Source of the DNA: Brachypodium distachyon
Taxonomy: Eukaryota; Streptophyta; Magnoliopsida; Poales; Poaceae
Assembly (NCBI RefSeq): GCF_000005505.3
Contig: NC_016133.3
Span: 50,805,237 to 50,869,236 of the forward strand
Direction: 5' to 3'
DNA length: 64,000 bases
Under the pieces are notes generated by a model, which worked only from the letters and a program-made list of their open reading frames with translations, did not search any database and had not been told where the DNA came from. This document shows positions 24,801 to 36,835 of this stretch, in pieces (position 1 is the stretch's first letter; each line of letters starts with the position of its first letter). The position numbers and the translations under genes are program-made.

Positions 24801-27800
24801 TGCAACCTTTTTATTGTTGGACGCAGAGTGAACATTGACGTACGAGTGGCAAGTAATCGAAAGAGACCTAGCTGCGAGACTTGAGATCGAGGCCGGGTTT
24901 TTTAAGTTCATACGTCCGTAATTTCTTATGTTTTCCCGTAATTTTCTTCCAGTTTTACAGCCAATTATCCATGGTCGATCAGTCACCACACATGCATGTT
25001 CCTCGTTTCCCTCTTGGGACTTGAATTTTCGCCTAGCCTAGTATAGTACACGCTACTACTATCCTAATAGCTAGTACTAGCATTTTTTGACGTACGGTGC
25101 TCCGTTAGCTGGCTAGTAACGTGATCCTATGCGCGCCTATATATGGCCTATTTAGCTCTATCGCCCTTCCTCGTGTCCTCTTCTCACTTCTACTGAAGGT
25201 CGAACACTACGAATTGTTCAGGTTCCGGCAGGCGGCAGGTGTGGATAGAATCGACTTATGGAGATAAGATAATCCCTGTCCTGATATCAGGATCCTCGTG
25301 TATTCATTTCCCTCGCAAATTGCAGACGGTAGGTTGGATTGAAGTCGATTTGCAGTACGTGTGCGTGTACAGCAGAATTAATCCCATTTGTCGTAATTTG
25401 GCCTCTTCGTTCAAAACTCCTCCTGTGCACGCAAACTAAAAAGGCATCTTCAGCTAATCGGACACCTGCTTTAGGAATAATCTGATTAGCATCCTGTCCA
25501 CCTGTACAATACCAATTGACGCGCAATATTGTCAGTCTTTTAATCGGTACTCCACATGGGTTAGCAAAAAGCTAGCTGAGGTGTTGCGCAGATGGAATAC
25601 TTTCTGATCACATCCTAGTGACCGATCGACCAGCTAATCCTAGTTTCAGTCAGTTTATCTACTGTAAGGGGACGAGTAAATGGAAGACATGACTTGCTAA
25701 AATTTATCAGTTCAACCAGTCACTGATTCAGGTACCCGAGGATGGCTCGCTGCTAACTTTTTAAGAGAAGATCGATGGACACAACATGTACTGCTGTTCC
25801 ATCGGTCTTTCTGTATCTGCGGTTCTGCGTTCGTGTGTCAGGTGCGAGTGTGGTTGTATATATGGACTAGTTAGTGCATGCATGATTGTCCTCCCTCACG
25901 TGTCAACTGGCCCTTCTTTTTGCCGGGGTCAACTCTCCTTACTTTTTAATCAGCGCTCTGTCCCGATCCAGTTCTCAGAAAGAATCGATGAAATGGTCCA
26001 TTGTTAATTGGAGTACATGCGAGCTAAGTGGGACACCCCATATGCGTACGAGTACGATCGTGGACACTTTGGGAGCAAAAACTCGTTTGGTTAGTGCGGG
26101 CATCGTTACGGTTCACCCGATGGAACCGGCACGTACGTACCATACATCATACTCCATGGCGATCTGTGGGCAGATTCTCATGGATCGATGGGCATCTCGC
26201 CCGGCGCACGTCTCCCTCCATGCTTGCGAGCGACCCGACCTAGCTAAGGGTACGCAGATCGCCCAAACCCAACTGCCCACGCGAGCTCCGACAGGGGCGC
26301 ATAATGGCCGGGGACCCGGCGCGCCGGATGGTGGTCCTGCCTGCGGATCCATCCATCCATCCATCGTCTACTAGGATTTGCGGCCTTTTTACGGCTTTGT
26401 GGCTTTGTTGAAAGCAAGCCCCGTGACGTGGGACGGTCGATCTATGTGCTCCTGTGCTTTTTTTGCTTATGCCCCGAAACCGCGAAACGTACGTATGCCC
26501 ATCAGCTTGCGGCCACGTAGTACCGGGGTGTGCCGTGGTGGTCGGATCCAGCACGCGGCGACCGGGCAAAGCGGGGCATGTACGTACGTGTGCCGGGTGA
26601 TAATCGCCGGCTTCGGCGCGCGCGCGCGTTGGGGCGTTCGGCTCCGGGCACGCTGGGCTGAGAGGTGTCGGGTCTTTCTTTTCTCGCCGTGGTCCTGAAA
26701 CCCTGACGGCGTGCCGTGCATGTGGGCGTATGATGTGGTCTCTTTTGCGTGCCTCGGCGCAGCACGGCTAGCATCTCGATCCCCTCTTGCAGTACCACCT
26801 ACGTCTACATGGCTACTACTCGTTTCTTTATTTTTCGGTTCGGTAAAATGCACGCGGTGTAATCAACGGTGCAGGTTCATCCATAATACTGTTGGGAGGG
26901 GATGGAGATGACCTAGTCAAGAGGGGACTACTCTACAGTACAGTGACCGTGAAAGAGGAGTATGCTTCAAGGCATGCACGCTGCAAGTGCACGCGCTGTA
27001 GATAATGCAGACAGGCAAAGGAATTGAATTCGCCCGGGCTTGGAGACTTACATTGGGATGCTTCCATCAAGAGGAGGAATTGATTTTCTTTTCTTTTTGA
27101 AACCGAACGATCGTAGTAGTTGATTCTTTGGCTTTCAGACTTCAGAGTTTGGGCGAACGTACCTTTATATTTCTTCTGCACCCTAAGGTCCAATGGCTAT
27201 ATGCAAACTCTCGTCTTTCATCATATCCTGCCTCGGGGAATAATAAATTCTCTCTTTATTGGTTAGGTACCCTAATCTTAGGTGGTAACCACCGAGTCAA
27301 ACAAACCTTCAAGCTGGTCAATTTTGTTGCCAACAAGGCTATGAACAACATCAACACAAATCAACAAAAGCCAACGTGACAGCTCAATGAGCCAAAAAAG
27401 TCAAGCAAGACTAAACTAAAACGAAATAACCCAAGTAGGAGGGAGAAAGACCAAGAAGAAGTTAGAAAGGGGGAAGAGGGGGCTAAATGAAAAATGAGTG
27501 GATCGTACCGCAAATGTTCCACCATGAACCAATCTCTCAATATTTGGTATATATCAAACATGGACCGAATTTGAACTTCTTACTTCCCCTTTCTCCTTCC
27601 ACCGAAAGTAGTCATTTTTTATAGCCCCTAACCTATAAATACATCCAACGAGTCATACTTTTATTTCATCATCACTTGAATAAACTCAAAGGGAGGACTT
27701 GTAAAAAAACTCAAAGGAGGACCTAGAGAGTTCCAAGACATGTTAGGTGCCCTAAGGTTGAGTCCGAGTACATCCCTAGCGTCGCTGAATTTTGAAATTG

Positions 27801-28737
27801 TGTCGGGAATTCGAGTATGACCTATCCAACTAGTTGAGCATGACACTTGTTCACGAGACAACGAGATTTATTTTTCTATTAAAAAATTTTCAACGTATCG
27901 ACTTTGGCGTTCTCTAATAAGGTTGTCATATACACGGTCCAATACCATCTACACCCTAGAGCATCAACATTCCCCTAATACTCAGTAGACGTGGAAATAG
28001 TCATTTCTCAGTTAATATGGATAGTCGTTTGATCAAGATCTTCCCATCTATATTGTAGCTGCACGGATCTCATGTTCTCAGCTATGTCTCAAAATAGTTA
28101 TTTGTCGATCACCTGAGATAGCAAAACCATACATTTTTTGAGTTCCCATTTTTTAATTCAAATTGCGCTTACGTCGTTATTTTCCCCTTATGATGACCAC
28201 TTCCATCCTAGAGTCCCATTGAGAACAGTAAGAATAATATAAATCTTATTTAAATATTAATGTACCTAAGTTTAGTGACAGATTTTACAACTGTGATTAT
28301 ATTTTGGTAAATACAAATTTAATATATGTACAACAATAGCTAAATGTCTTCTATTTGACTGCACATCTAGCCCAAAAATGTTGAGAAAAAACTTAGGGAA
28401 ACATATAACAACATAGCATAAAAGGCAAAACTAAAAGTTACAACAATATACATGACGATCCCATGGTCGGCTCACTTTTCCACTCCGTCGGATGTTGGCG
28501 GCGGAGAAGAGAAGGGGAGCCGAAAGGGTGACGATCAAAGCTCTCAAGGAAAAGAAGAGAGGAGAGAGAAAGGAAAGAATCAAGAGGCCCTCCTGACGAT
28601 ACCACTGGCCCGTAATCTTCTTTCAAACGTACAGTGAAAAAAAATCAATGCTTCAATATGTTTCTCGAAATAAAATCACTCCCATTCCAACCGGCAACCG
28701 TCTCTTCAACGGAGGTGGAGGATGAATCATTTCTTTC

Positions 28738-29373
28738 GTGACTTTGCCTACAGAACGGTGTCATGAAACCTCCAGCAAGCAACACGGCCCTGATGGAACG
28801 GCACAGCCTTTCGAAACGGCACGAGCCGTGCCGTTGTTACGCCGGTCGGACGGCACGAAACCTCCTCTCCTGTGTCCTCTCACTGACAGCCTGACCCCGT
28901 GGCACCCGAATTTAACTCGCCTTGTACAGGACGCTTTGCCTTGCCTTCACCGGTTGCCACCGGGGACAGTAAACAGCAGAAACCGGCAGGCAGTAACGAC
29001 ACCGCCCGCCACCCCTAGCGGTAGCGCAGCGCAGCGCAGGCAAAGGCCGAAGGGGGAGGGAGTGGACAATTTACCGCGACGACAGCAACGACGGCGACGC
29101 GAGCACCAACCACCCTTAAGTAAGACGAGAAGGAGGAGGAGGAGGAGGAGGAGGCAGCGGGTCGCGATTAAGCTGTCGCGCGCGGCAGGGAGTGGCGAAC
29201 TGGTGGATCTAACGCCACTTGCTGCTACGACTTCACCATCCCCTTCTTCTTCGTCTCCCCTCGCCCCACGCCTCCCACCCCCTTCCTCTTCGTCTCCCCC
29301 TGTCTCGCAATTCCTCGAGCATATCGCGCGCGCGGTCTCGATCTCCGCGACGGGGACCAATGCCGGCAGCGCG
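28738..29373 (+). other. 5' flank / 5' UTR of the WDR44-like gene
   Basis: This stretch is open in the same frame as the WDR44-like coding region but contains no in-frame ATG and reads as low-complexity Arg, Pro and Ser sequence, including a (GGA)n-type run at 29130-29155. It is best read as 5' UTR and promoter, not protein. Confidence 0.6.
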
Positions 29374-32300
29374 ATGAGCGTGGAAGACGAGATGGTGGGG
29401 GAGGAGGAGGAGGCGGAGGAGCACTTCTACGAGTCGCTCGACCGCATCCTCTCCTCCTCGGCCTCCTCCACCTCTGCCTCGGACGACGACGGCGACCACC
29501 CGCGCCGTAGACGAGGGTACGATGCCGCCGCCGCCGCGGCGGCCCTCGATCTGTGGACCTCCCAGCCGGCGCCCATCCAGGAGCGGCGGCACCGGCTGCT
29601 CCAGCTGATGGGGCTCGCCGGGGACCCTGCCCTCGCGCGATTCGAGATGGGCCGATCCGTCTCCTATGGCGCCGTGGGCCCGACGCCGGCCTCTCCCGTC
29701 ACGCGGTCCAGATCGGACGGGTCCGCACCTGCCTCCACCGCGAAGCCTCCGCTGGGAGGCGGCTGTTTGCGTTCGACCTCGTCCGACGCATCTGATGCCA
29801 CGCTGGAGGCGGTAGAGGAGGACCCAAGCTGCTTGATCAGAAACCTCGACGACGGCACCGAGTTCGTGGTGAGGGAGGAGTCCGGGCTCCGCGAGGTTGG
29901 TACCGGGCGGCAGCTCACTGTGGAAGAGTTCGAGCTATTCATCGGCCGCTCCCCCATCGTCCAGGAGCTCATGCGCCGCCAAAGTGTCGCCAACTCCAAC
30001 TCCCACTCCAATTCCCAAAGTGGCGCCTCCACCCCCATGGAGAGGTCCAGCTCTGGCTCCAGCAATGGCGGGGCGCGATCCAGGCGGCGTAGCAGCTGGC
30101 TCCGCAGCATCCGCAGCGCAGCTGGTTCCATGGTCAACTATTCGCGTGACCGCCGAAGCGACGAGAAAGACACCCTCTCAGAGAAGGGTGGGCGCGGTTC
30201 CAGCTCGGCCACGGATGACAGCCAGGATGGTGTTTCACTCCATGGCCCAGACCGTGTGAAGGTGCGTCAATGCGGGAAGTCATATAAGGAGCTCAGTGGT
30301 CTGTTCATGAACCAGGAGATACATGGACACAAGGGGTCCATCTGGAGCATCAAGTTTAGTCCTGATGGGCGATACCTGGCAAGTGCTGGGGAGGATTGTG
30401 TGATCCATATTTGGGAGGTGTTGCAGTTCGGGAGGATGAGGGAGGAGATGGAGGTGGAAGATAATGGGACCTGCAATCCGTTTGTGAACATGACATGCAA
30501 CGAGTCATCAGAGCCAGTGTTGGCATCGGTTGCTACAGAGGTTTGCCATTGGGACAAGAAGCTGCCGGCAAAGGCTCTGCGCAGTCGGAGATCGGTACAC
30601 TCAGACCGGTTGATGGTGCCAGAGCATGTGTTTGCACTGTCGGAGAAGCCTGTGATAACCTTTGCAGGGCATTCAGAGGATGTGCTTGATCTCTGCTGGT
30701 CCAAATCTCAGGTAATGCTCACATTTTGTTAAATCTCCCATCAATTCCGATGTGCAAATACTATTTTTGAGTACAATCTCAGGATGCAAACTGTGCTGTA
30801 GTGTCAAATGAATGCCATGACTTGGCAGAAAGGATATATGTAATTAGAAATGATCAGGGACACCACCTCGTCTAACCTTTTCAATTTGCTATCCTGATCA
30901 GGTGTACTGAAATGCACTGGCACTAAAAAGGATAAACTAACTGGTTCAGAATTGGGCAGTTTGTTGTTGAAGCAAAAACCACTTTGTTATGTTCAAGTAA
31001 TTCAAAATAAATTTGACAAAATCTGAAACATAAGCGGTTAGCGGAGCTTGGTATGTGTCGCAGTATTGATGACAACATGTGTCAGGCCTGTATATCCAGT
31101 CATGCATGCCGTCTCGTCCTGCTGTTTCTATTAACACTTGCACATTTATCACATTACAACTTAACGTATTAAATTAAGACTTAATATAGCTTCAATTACA
31201 AGGAAACCGCTAAAGCCTTAACAAATGGCATTATCTGTTACTGTTATGTAGCTATCGGTTATTTGGTTCTATCTTTATCTTTACTATTATAAAGATGACA
31301 ATCGACGGCGGCATTCATCAACCCTCGAACCGCCCGCCTCTTGTTAAATCTTGTATTAACAGTTGAGAGCGGGTATAAAACTCCTGCCTCTTGTTAAATC
31401 TTGCACGAACATATAGAATGAGAGCCGGCATATGATACTATAATCTTTTAAAACATGCATGTATTATATTGTTTTATAGTTCGTAGCAACGCACGTGCCA
31501 TGTGCTAGTTTACCAAAGAACTTCATTTTGAGCGACCATTTCCCCAACTTTGTACTTTATTGTTCTTTTGACTGCATGATCTGGTTGGTGGCACGTTCAG
31601 ATCTCATAGACACTCCATCTCAAATTTAGAGGTGGATTGGCTAGGTATAGGGCACTGGGATGAGAGGAACGAGATAAAATTTATTTGGATAGAGAGAGAC
31701 GAGAGAGGAAGCTGGTGAGGGCTTCTTCACTGCTGGGGTGTGTGAGGTGACAGCGCACTGAATTGTGGTGACCTTGCACATAGATGAAGGGGGTCACTGC
31801 TCTGAGGCTAGTGAACATGTACGGGAGGAGGGTACATTCCGTCGTATTGGATTTAGAATATGACAGATTTGTTGGGGAATGGGTTCTCTAGTTGGATGGT
31901 CTTTTGGATCCCGTGATACCTTTTTACAGTTTACTCAAACCAAACAAAAAGTATTAAATGTATTCAGGTCAGGATGTAACCAGAATACAGCATAAATGGC
32001 CAGTGTAAATGACTGAACTAGCACATCATATTGGGTCTAGAACCTGTAATTATGGAAATTGACTGGGCTGATATTGCTTTTCGTTCTCATAGTTACAAAA
32101 CGGTAAGAAAGATATAATACGAGCCTGTTTTATAGCAAGAATAATTAGTCGTTGTTGTTTCAAGGTTAATCGATTTATTCGTCTCGATAATATTTTTCCC
32201 TGTTCACTAATAAATCGATTAATCAAACCCATGTTTCTATAATCAATTCGATCCCCCGGGCCAATCCGAGGACGCCTATGAAAAAAGAATTTTTGAATCT

Positions 32301-35002
32301 ATTTGTTAAAATCTAGGTGGTGCGTAATTCTTATTTAAATAATGTAGTTAAACATCATTTCCACTGGTTACAACAATCCCCCCCTTGAAGTTGTTATTGT
32401 CAAATTTTCATCAGAAATTTATATCCATAATTTTAAAAACTGTTTGCGCTGTTTTAAGCTATGAGCATTACCTATGATGTAATGACCACCACCATCCAAA
32501 GAAGAGAAATAAAAAGATAAAGAGAATTTTCTTGGAGATAGCATCGAAGTTGCTCCCTGGTCATTCATTACATCACCCGTCAAGTTAACTCAGGTTTCTT
32601 GATCATTTATGCTTTCTTGACATCTATAAGATAGACATTTATAGTGTTAATTCTACATGGTATGCTATTTAAGGCCCTCTTTGGATCATAGGAATTTTGG
32701 AGGAAAAAATATAGGTTCTAATCCTAAGGAATAATTCCTATACATGTCCGTTGTATCATAGGATTGCACCAAAGGAATTTTACAGGACAGGAAATTTTCC
32801 TCCAGATTTTGGAGGGATCCAAGAATGAGGTCTACCTCATGGAAATTTTCCTTTGGAAGTTTCAGTTTATCTTCTCTCTATCTCTCTCCTCTATTACTCC
32901 AATTAAGCATCTAATCTCACAATTCCTCTGTTTTCCGTATGTAACATCCAAACACCTCTTTCAAGCAATTATTGTGTTTTCGAGTCCGTTGTATTCAACA
33001 TGGCATGGTATTCTAATCTTACGTTTTTCCTATTGCTTTTGTTTTTTCGTCCTTAATTTGACTTTATCTTGCAGTGCAGAGTATTGTTTATTTAGTACTA
33101 ATAACTAAACATTGACCATCTCACCCAAAATCATTTGCTAACTGGATTATCAACCATGCTTTCCATACTATTCACCAAATCTAATCCCTACAATAAACTG
33201 TTTTTCCATGGTGCAGAAAACCTCAATTGAAGTTAGTGCATTTCAAGCTAACTTGAAGTTTGGGGACTAATTTTTAGAGTGTGGAATTTGTAATGAGTTC
33301 ATTTTAGCTAGTTACAGTTATTCCAATCCCTTACTTCATTTTTCAATTACTGTGCAGTACTTGCTTTCATCGTCAATGGATAAAACTGTACGGCTGTGGC
33401 ACATGTCAAGCACTTATTGTTTGAAAACCTTCTCCCACAGTGACTATGGTAAGAACTTTGTTTTTCTGAAGATTTCTCTGTCTCTCTCTCTCTCTCTCTC
33501 TCTCCATGAGCACACACACACACCTGATTACACTGTCCTTAATTTTCTCATATCAATTTCTTTATTCAGTGACTTGTATCCAGTTCAACCCTGTTGATGA
33601 TAGATACTTCATTAGTGGTTCTCTGGATGAAAAGGTTCGAATCTGGAATATACCAAAACGTGAAATTGTTGATTGGGTTGATCTACATGAAATGATCACT
33701 GCTGCCTGCTATACCCCTGATGGAAAGGTTTTACTTTATAGTTCTGCAAATGGTCAACAGGAGTTATTCGACTGTTGCATGTTTGCTAACAACTTTTTCA
33801 TACTTTTTGAAGGGTGCGCTCATTGGCTCTCACAAGGGCAGTTGCTATGCATATGATACATCTGGTATATCTCTCTCTCCCTCTCTCATTTACTTGCACT
33901 GTTGTGCACTTGCATTTTTAACCCTTTTACCCTGAGGACTGGTAGTCGGCTAGTATTATCAAAGACTGCATTATACTGGTGACATCTTGTTTTATAAATT
34001 GAATTTATGTGATTTTTACCGAACTAACTTCATCTTTGTTTGTCTTCTGAGCAGATAATATGCTTTGTCACAATAAGAAAATTGATCTCCAAAATAAGAA
34101 AAAGAAATCCAGCCAGAAGAAAATCACAGGATTTCAGGTGCTTACTCTGAAGAATTAAATGTCATATTAATCATACTGCACCTGACATGATATAGTTGTC
34201 CTGTCCTGTTATGTGCTGACACTGAACAGTAGTTCCTCAATAGTTTGTCCCAGGGAGTTCTTCAAAGGTCATTGTCACATCTGCAGATTCACGAATCCGA
34301 GTTGCTGATGGTTTTGAACTACTCCACAAGTTTAAAGGTTAGCTGGACTTGGCTTATTTAGGTCCACATTGGTGCGTGGCATATCAATTCCACTTTCTTG
34401 TGATTATTAGTTACATTTTTTTTTCAGGGTTTCGGAACACAAGCAGCCAAATCTCAGCTTGTTCAGCCGCTAATGGGAGGTACATAATTTCTGCAAGTGA
34501 GGATTCGCATGTATATATCTGGAGATACAATGATGATTCCAAACCAAGCAGAAAGAAGAACATAGTCTCAGTTACAAATACCCATGAACACTTTCACTGT
34601 GAGGGTGTGACAGTTGCTGTTGCTTGGCCTTGTACCAGCGTCACAGTGACTTCTAGAGCTAACTCCAGGAAGCAAGACGACCTGGACTGTGTGTCTGGTA
34701 ATAGCAATATACTTGGATCTGAACCTGCTAAAGAGGATGAGATGCCTGCTATTCAGCACCAGAGCAACAACAGCATCAGAAGCAACAATTTAAATCACAA
34801 TGGTGACAGGGTATCTGCGACCTGGCCTGAAGAGCTCATGACAAAAACAAAACAGAGCCCGAAGTCCAATACTAGCCTTCCCAGTGACGAAGATCAAGCT
34901 CCAAGTCAATCGGCCTGGGGATTAGTGATTGTGACAGCAAGCCGTGATGGTCGAATCAGAACATTTCAAAACTTTGGTTTTCCTAGTATAGCATCGATCT
35001 GA
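29374..35002 (+). CDS. WD repeat-containing protein 44-like (WD40 propeller)
   Basis: Seven exons: 29374-30711, 33358-33448, 33570-33727, 33813-33864, 34055-34137, 34244-34337, 34428-35002, all GT-AG and phase-consistent, giving 796 residues. The N-terminal 300 residues are acidic and Ser-rich and contain the plant WDR44-like block [15 protein letters not shown] followed by [20 protein letters not shown]. The WD repeats start near residue 318 ([30 protein letters not shown]) and continue through [81 protein letters not shown] and [17 protein letters not shown] at the C-terminus. Animal WDR44 binds Rab11; the role of the plant family is not settled. The start is the first in-frame ATG. Intron 1 (30712-33357) is unusually large and full of insertions. 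Confidence 0.9.
31278..31508 (+). mobile_element. Short non-autonomous Helitron-like element
   Basis: Begins TCTTTACTATTATAAAG after a host A and ends GCACGTGCCATGTGCTAG before a host T, the A|TC...CTAG|T arrangement of Helitrons. The end also carries the GTAGCAACGCACG text seen at many grass Helitron 3' ends, with a small GC hairpin (GCAC...GTGC) before CTAG. Length is 231 bp with no coding capacity. It lies in intron 1 of the WDR44-like gene. Confidence 0.6.
32030..32305 (-). pseudogene. rps18: Plastid rps18 fragment in a nuclear intron (NUPT)
   Basis: On the minus strand this reads [15 protein letters not shown], then [12 protein letters not shown] and [14 protein letters not shown] and NYENEKQ, the central and C-terminal part of grass chloroplast ribosomal protein S18. 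The frame is lost after NYENEKQ by an apparent single-base deletion, the start codon region and N-terminal repeats are absent, and several substitutions are present. It is therefore a non-functional nuclear copy of plastid DNA, inserted in intron 1 of the WDR44-like gene on the opposite strand. Boundaries are approximate. Confidence 0.85.
32673..33054. mobile_element. Tourist-type (PIF/Harbinger) MITE
   Basis: Left end GGCCCTCTTTGGATCATAGG after TAA. The interior (AATTTTGGAGGAAAAAATA, CTATCTCTCTCCTCTATTACTCCAATTAAG) matches, in reverse orientation, the element at 39287-39687. The right end is worn near 33054. No coding capacity. Located at the end of WDR44-like intron 1. Confidence 0.75.
33481..33523. 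repeat. (TC)12 and (CA)n microsatellites in intron 2
   Basis: (TC)n at 33481-33504 followed by a short CA tract at about 33510-33523, in the second intron of the WDR44-like gene. Confidence 0.9.
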
Positions 35003-35568
35003 TTACGTGTATGATAGGCAGTGCATTTCAGGCCTGTAGTTTTGTGTACAGATAGAATGGAGATAACGGGTGAGTTGCACGGCATTGAAGGATTAAATTT
35101 CGTTACTCCTTGGTGCGCCTGCTTCAGAGTTCGGAATCTTCAACTAACATATTGTCAGGATCCAGCTTCTTTGTTATGGCATTCATTTGCCCTAAATTGT
35201 ACATGAAAGTGAAGCCCTAGAAAGAGTGACGCCGTCAGCTGGTTTGAGTGAGATCTTTCTTCGTTCATTCAGAAGCTTCAACCTTGTACCATTTGGCCGT
35301 TCACCTTCCATATTTTGTTTTCCTATTATATATTCTTGTAAGGAAAAATCTCAGTGCTACAGAAAAGAGAAAATCAAAAGAATTACATATCGTTGGAAAA
35401 TTCGTTGTGCTGCGTTCTCAACTTCTGCATGCTGGATTTAAGTACTCAGAACTCAGAAGTGAAAAATTGCACTCTGTTGCTTTTGACTCAATCAGGGGTC
35501 TTAACATTTTTGTTCTTTCATTCCTATCATGTTTGCATTCTTTTACGGAGTACATACTTTTTCTGATT
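35003..35568 (+). other. 3' UTR and flank of the WDR44-like gene
   Basis: Non-coding AT-rich sequence after the stop at 35002, expected to hold the 3' UTR. No clear polyadenylation signal could be singled out. It ends at the TTA target site of the next transposon. Confidence 0.5.
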
Positions 35569-35721
35569 TTAGAGCAACTCCAGCCGCGCCCTCTAAAGGC
35601 CCCCTAAATGGGGTGGGGGGCGTCGGCGCGAAAATTCAGACCAGCCGGTCTTCCCAATTTGTTATTTCACTTTTGAATTTAGACCATCCGGCGCGGCCCA
35701 AAAAGTTAGCCGGCATCCACC

Positions 35722-35738
35722 GGGGGGGGGGGGGGGGG
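35722..35738. repeat. Poly(G) run
   Basis: About 17 consecutive G on the plus strand in the left subterminal part of the TIR element. A second run of about 14 G lies at 38223-38236 in the MULE. Confidence 0.9.
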
Positions 35739-35931
35739 AGCGGGGTGCCGGCGTCAGCGCAACGCGTTATTGCGACGGACCCGTCTTGTCAGCGACCAAT
35801 TAATTGCCCCACCAGTTTCTCACTGGCCCTTCCTCGGCTCCCGAGTGGATTTTAATGGCGGTAACCCGCCGGTTGCCATGCGGCCACGTTTATCGCCGTG
35901 TTCACACGCCCGCTGATTCGCATTCCGGTGA

Positions 35932-35939
35932 TATAAAAA
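35932..35939 (+). promoter_or_regulatory. Candidate TATA box of the transposon-borne gene
   Basis: TATAAAAA lies 83 bases upstream of the ATG at 36022. The spacing leaves room for a start site near 35965 and a CT-rich 5' UTR, as in ordinary grass genes. Confidence 0.55.
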
Positions 35940-36021
35940 GGGGCATCCACCGGCGGTAGTCGGCATTTCTCCTCTCGGCGCCTCCTCTCCTCCCTCTCGC
36001 CCTTAAACCCTCTCTCTCGCC

Positions 36022-36835
36022 ATGGCTTCCGGCGACGAAACATGGCGCCGGGTGACGCTCACGCTCGAGGAGGCTGAGGCCCTCCACGAGCACGAGTACA
36101 CGGCGCCGCCTGACTGCCGGCTGCCGACGCACCAGACTCTCAGCATCGGTGGCATCCCAACGCCGCCAGTGCCAACGGGCCCTGTCCGGACTGCCGTCGT
36201 CAACGCCCACTGGTGGCACGGGCTGACGGCGGAGGAGTGCGAGGACCCCGGGTGGAATCGCGCCAGCGGGGCGAACTGCCTTTCTTTGCCGACCGCCTCG
36301 CCGTGGACATAACCCGCTATGAGGGCCAAGGCGAGCGCCCGCCGCCGGGCCGTTTCAACATCAACGGCCGGCGCCGGTTCCAGCACGGGCGCTTCGTGGC
36401 GGCGGTGCTCGCGCACATCGCCGCTGGCGATCACCCTTGCCGTCACCGGTACGGCGGGCCAACCCACTCCCCCGGCTCCGGCTCTTCCCGCAACGCCTCC
36501 TCGCCGGCGCTGCGCATCAAGGAGGAGCCGAGGTCGTCTTCCCGCCGACGGGGGCCGGAGCCGCCTTGCGGCCATCTCCGCCTGGTCCGGCCAAAGCCAG
36601 AGCCGGAGTGGGCGCCGGCCAGGATGGCGACCCCGAGGACTTCCCGGGGCAGCGGGCGGCGGAGCGCGAGGCCAAGGAGGGCGAGGCCGAGGCGTGGAGA
36701 GCCAAGGAGGCGGTGAGGGAGGCGGCCAAGAAGAAGAAGGCGGGGAAGAGACCGGCGCCGGAGGTGAAGGGGGAGCCGATGGACATTGACTCCGACGAGG
36801 CCTACCTCGCCTACTTCAGCGCCCTCGACAACTAG
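36022..36835 (+). pseudogene. Transposon-borne gene of unknown function, frameshifted
   Basis: Opens at ATG 36022 in a good context (GCCATGG) with MASGDETWRRVTLTLEEAEAL. Around 36270 the protein-like text moves to another frame (ELPFFADRLAVDITRYEGQG, then GRFNINGRRRFQHGRFVAAVL), and near 36600 to a third (DGDPEDFPGQRAAEREAKEG, ending EPMDIDSDEAYLAYFSALDN before the stop at 36835). Two frameshifts therefore break one original reading frame of about 270 codons. The C-terminal half is charged, Lys/Glu-rich and probably coiled, with short KEEP and KPEPE acidic-proline motifs. I do not recognise a functional domain. It lies wholly inside the TIR element, so it belongs to or was captured by it. Confidence 0.6.

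Larger units (their letters stand above)
16276..28737. other. Gene-poor 12-kb intergenic region
   Basis: No coding gene recognised on either strand. The 258-codon minus frame at 21157-21933 has no family pattern. The region has two Stowaway-like elements (16854-17081, 17205-17331) and many CGATCGATC, TAGCTAGC and TACGTACG tracts usual in grass promoter-distal DNA. Short local repeats occur at 21753/21844, 22235/22281 and 22577/22596. A perfect 7-bp stem (TTCGCCT at 22027-22033, AGGCGAA at 22046-22052) is present. I recognised no known miRNA or tRNA. Confidence 0.5.

Noticed and set aside
28738..29373. N-terminal extension of the WDR44-like protein
   Set aside because: No ATG in the extension; low-complexity text consistent with 5' UTR.
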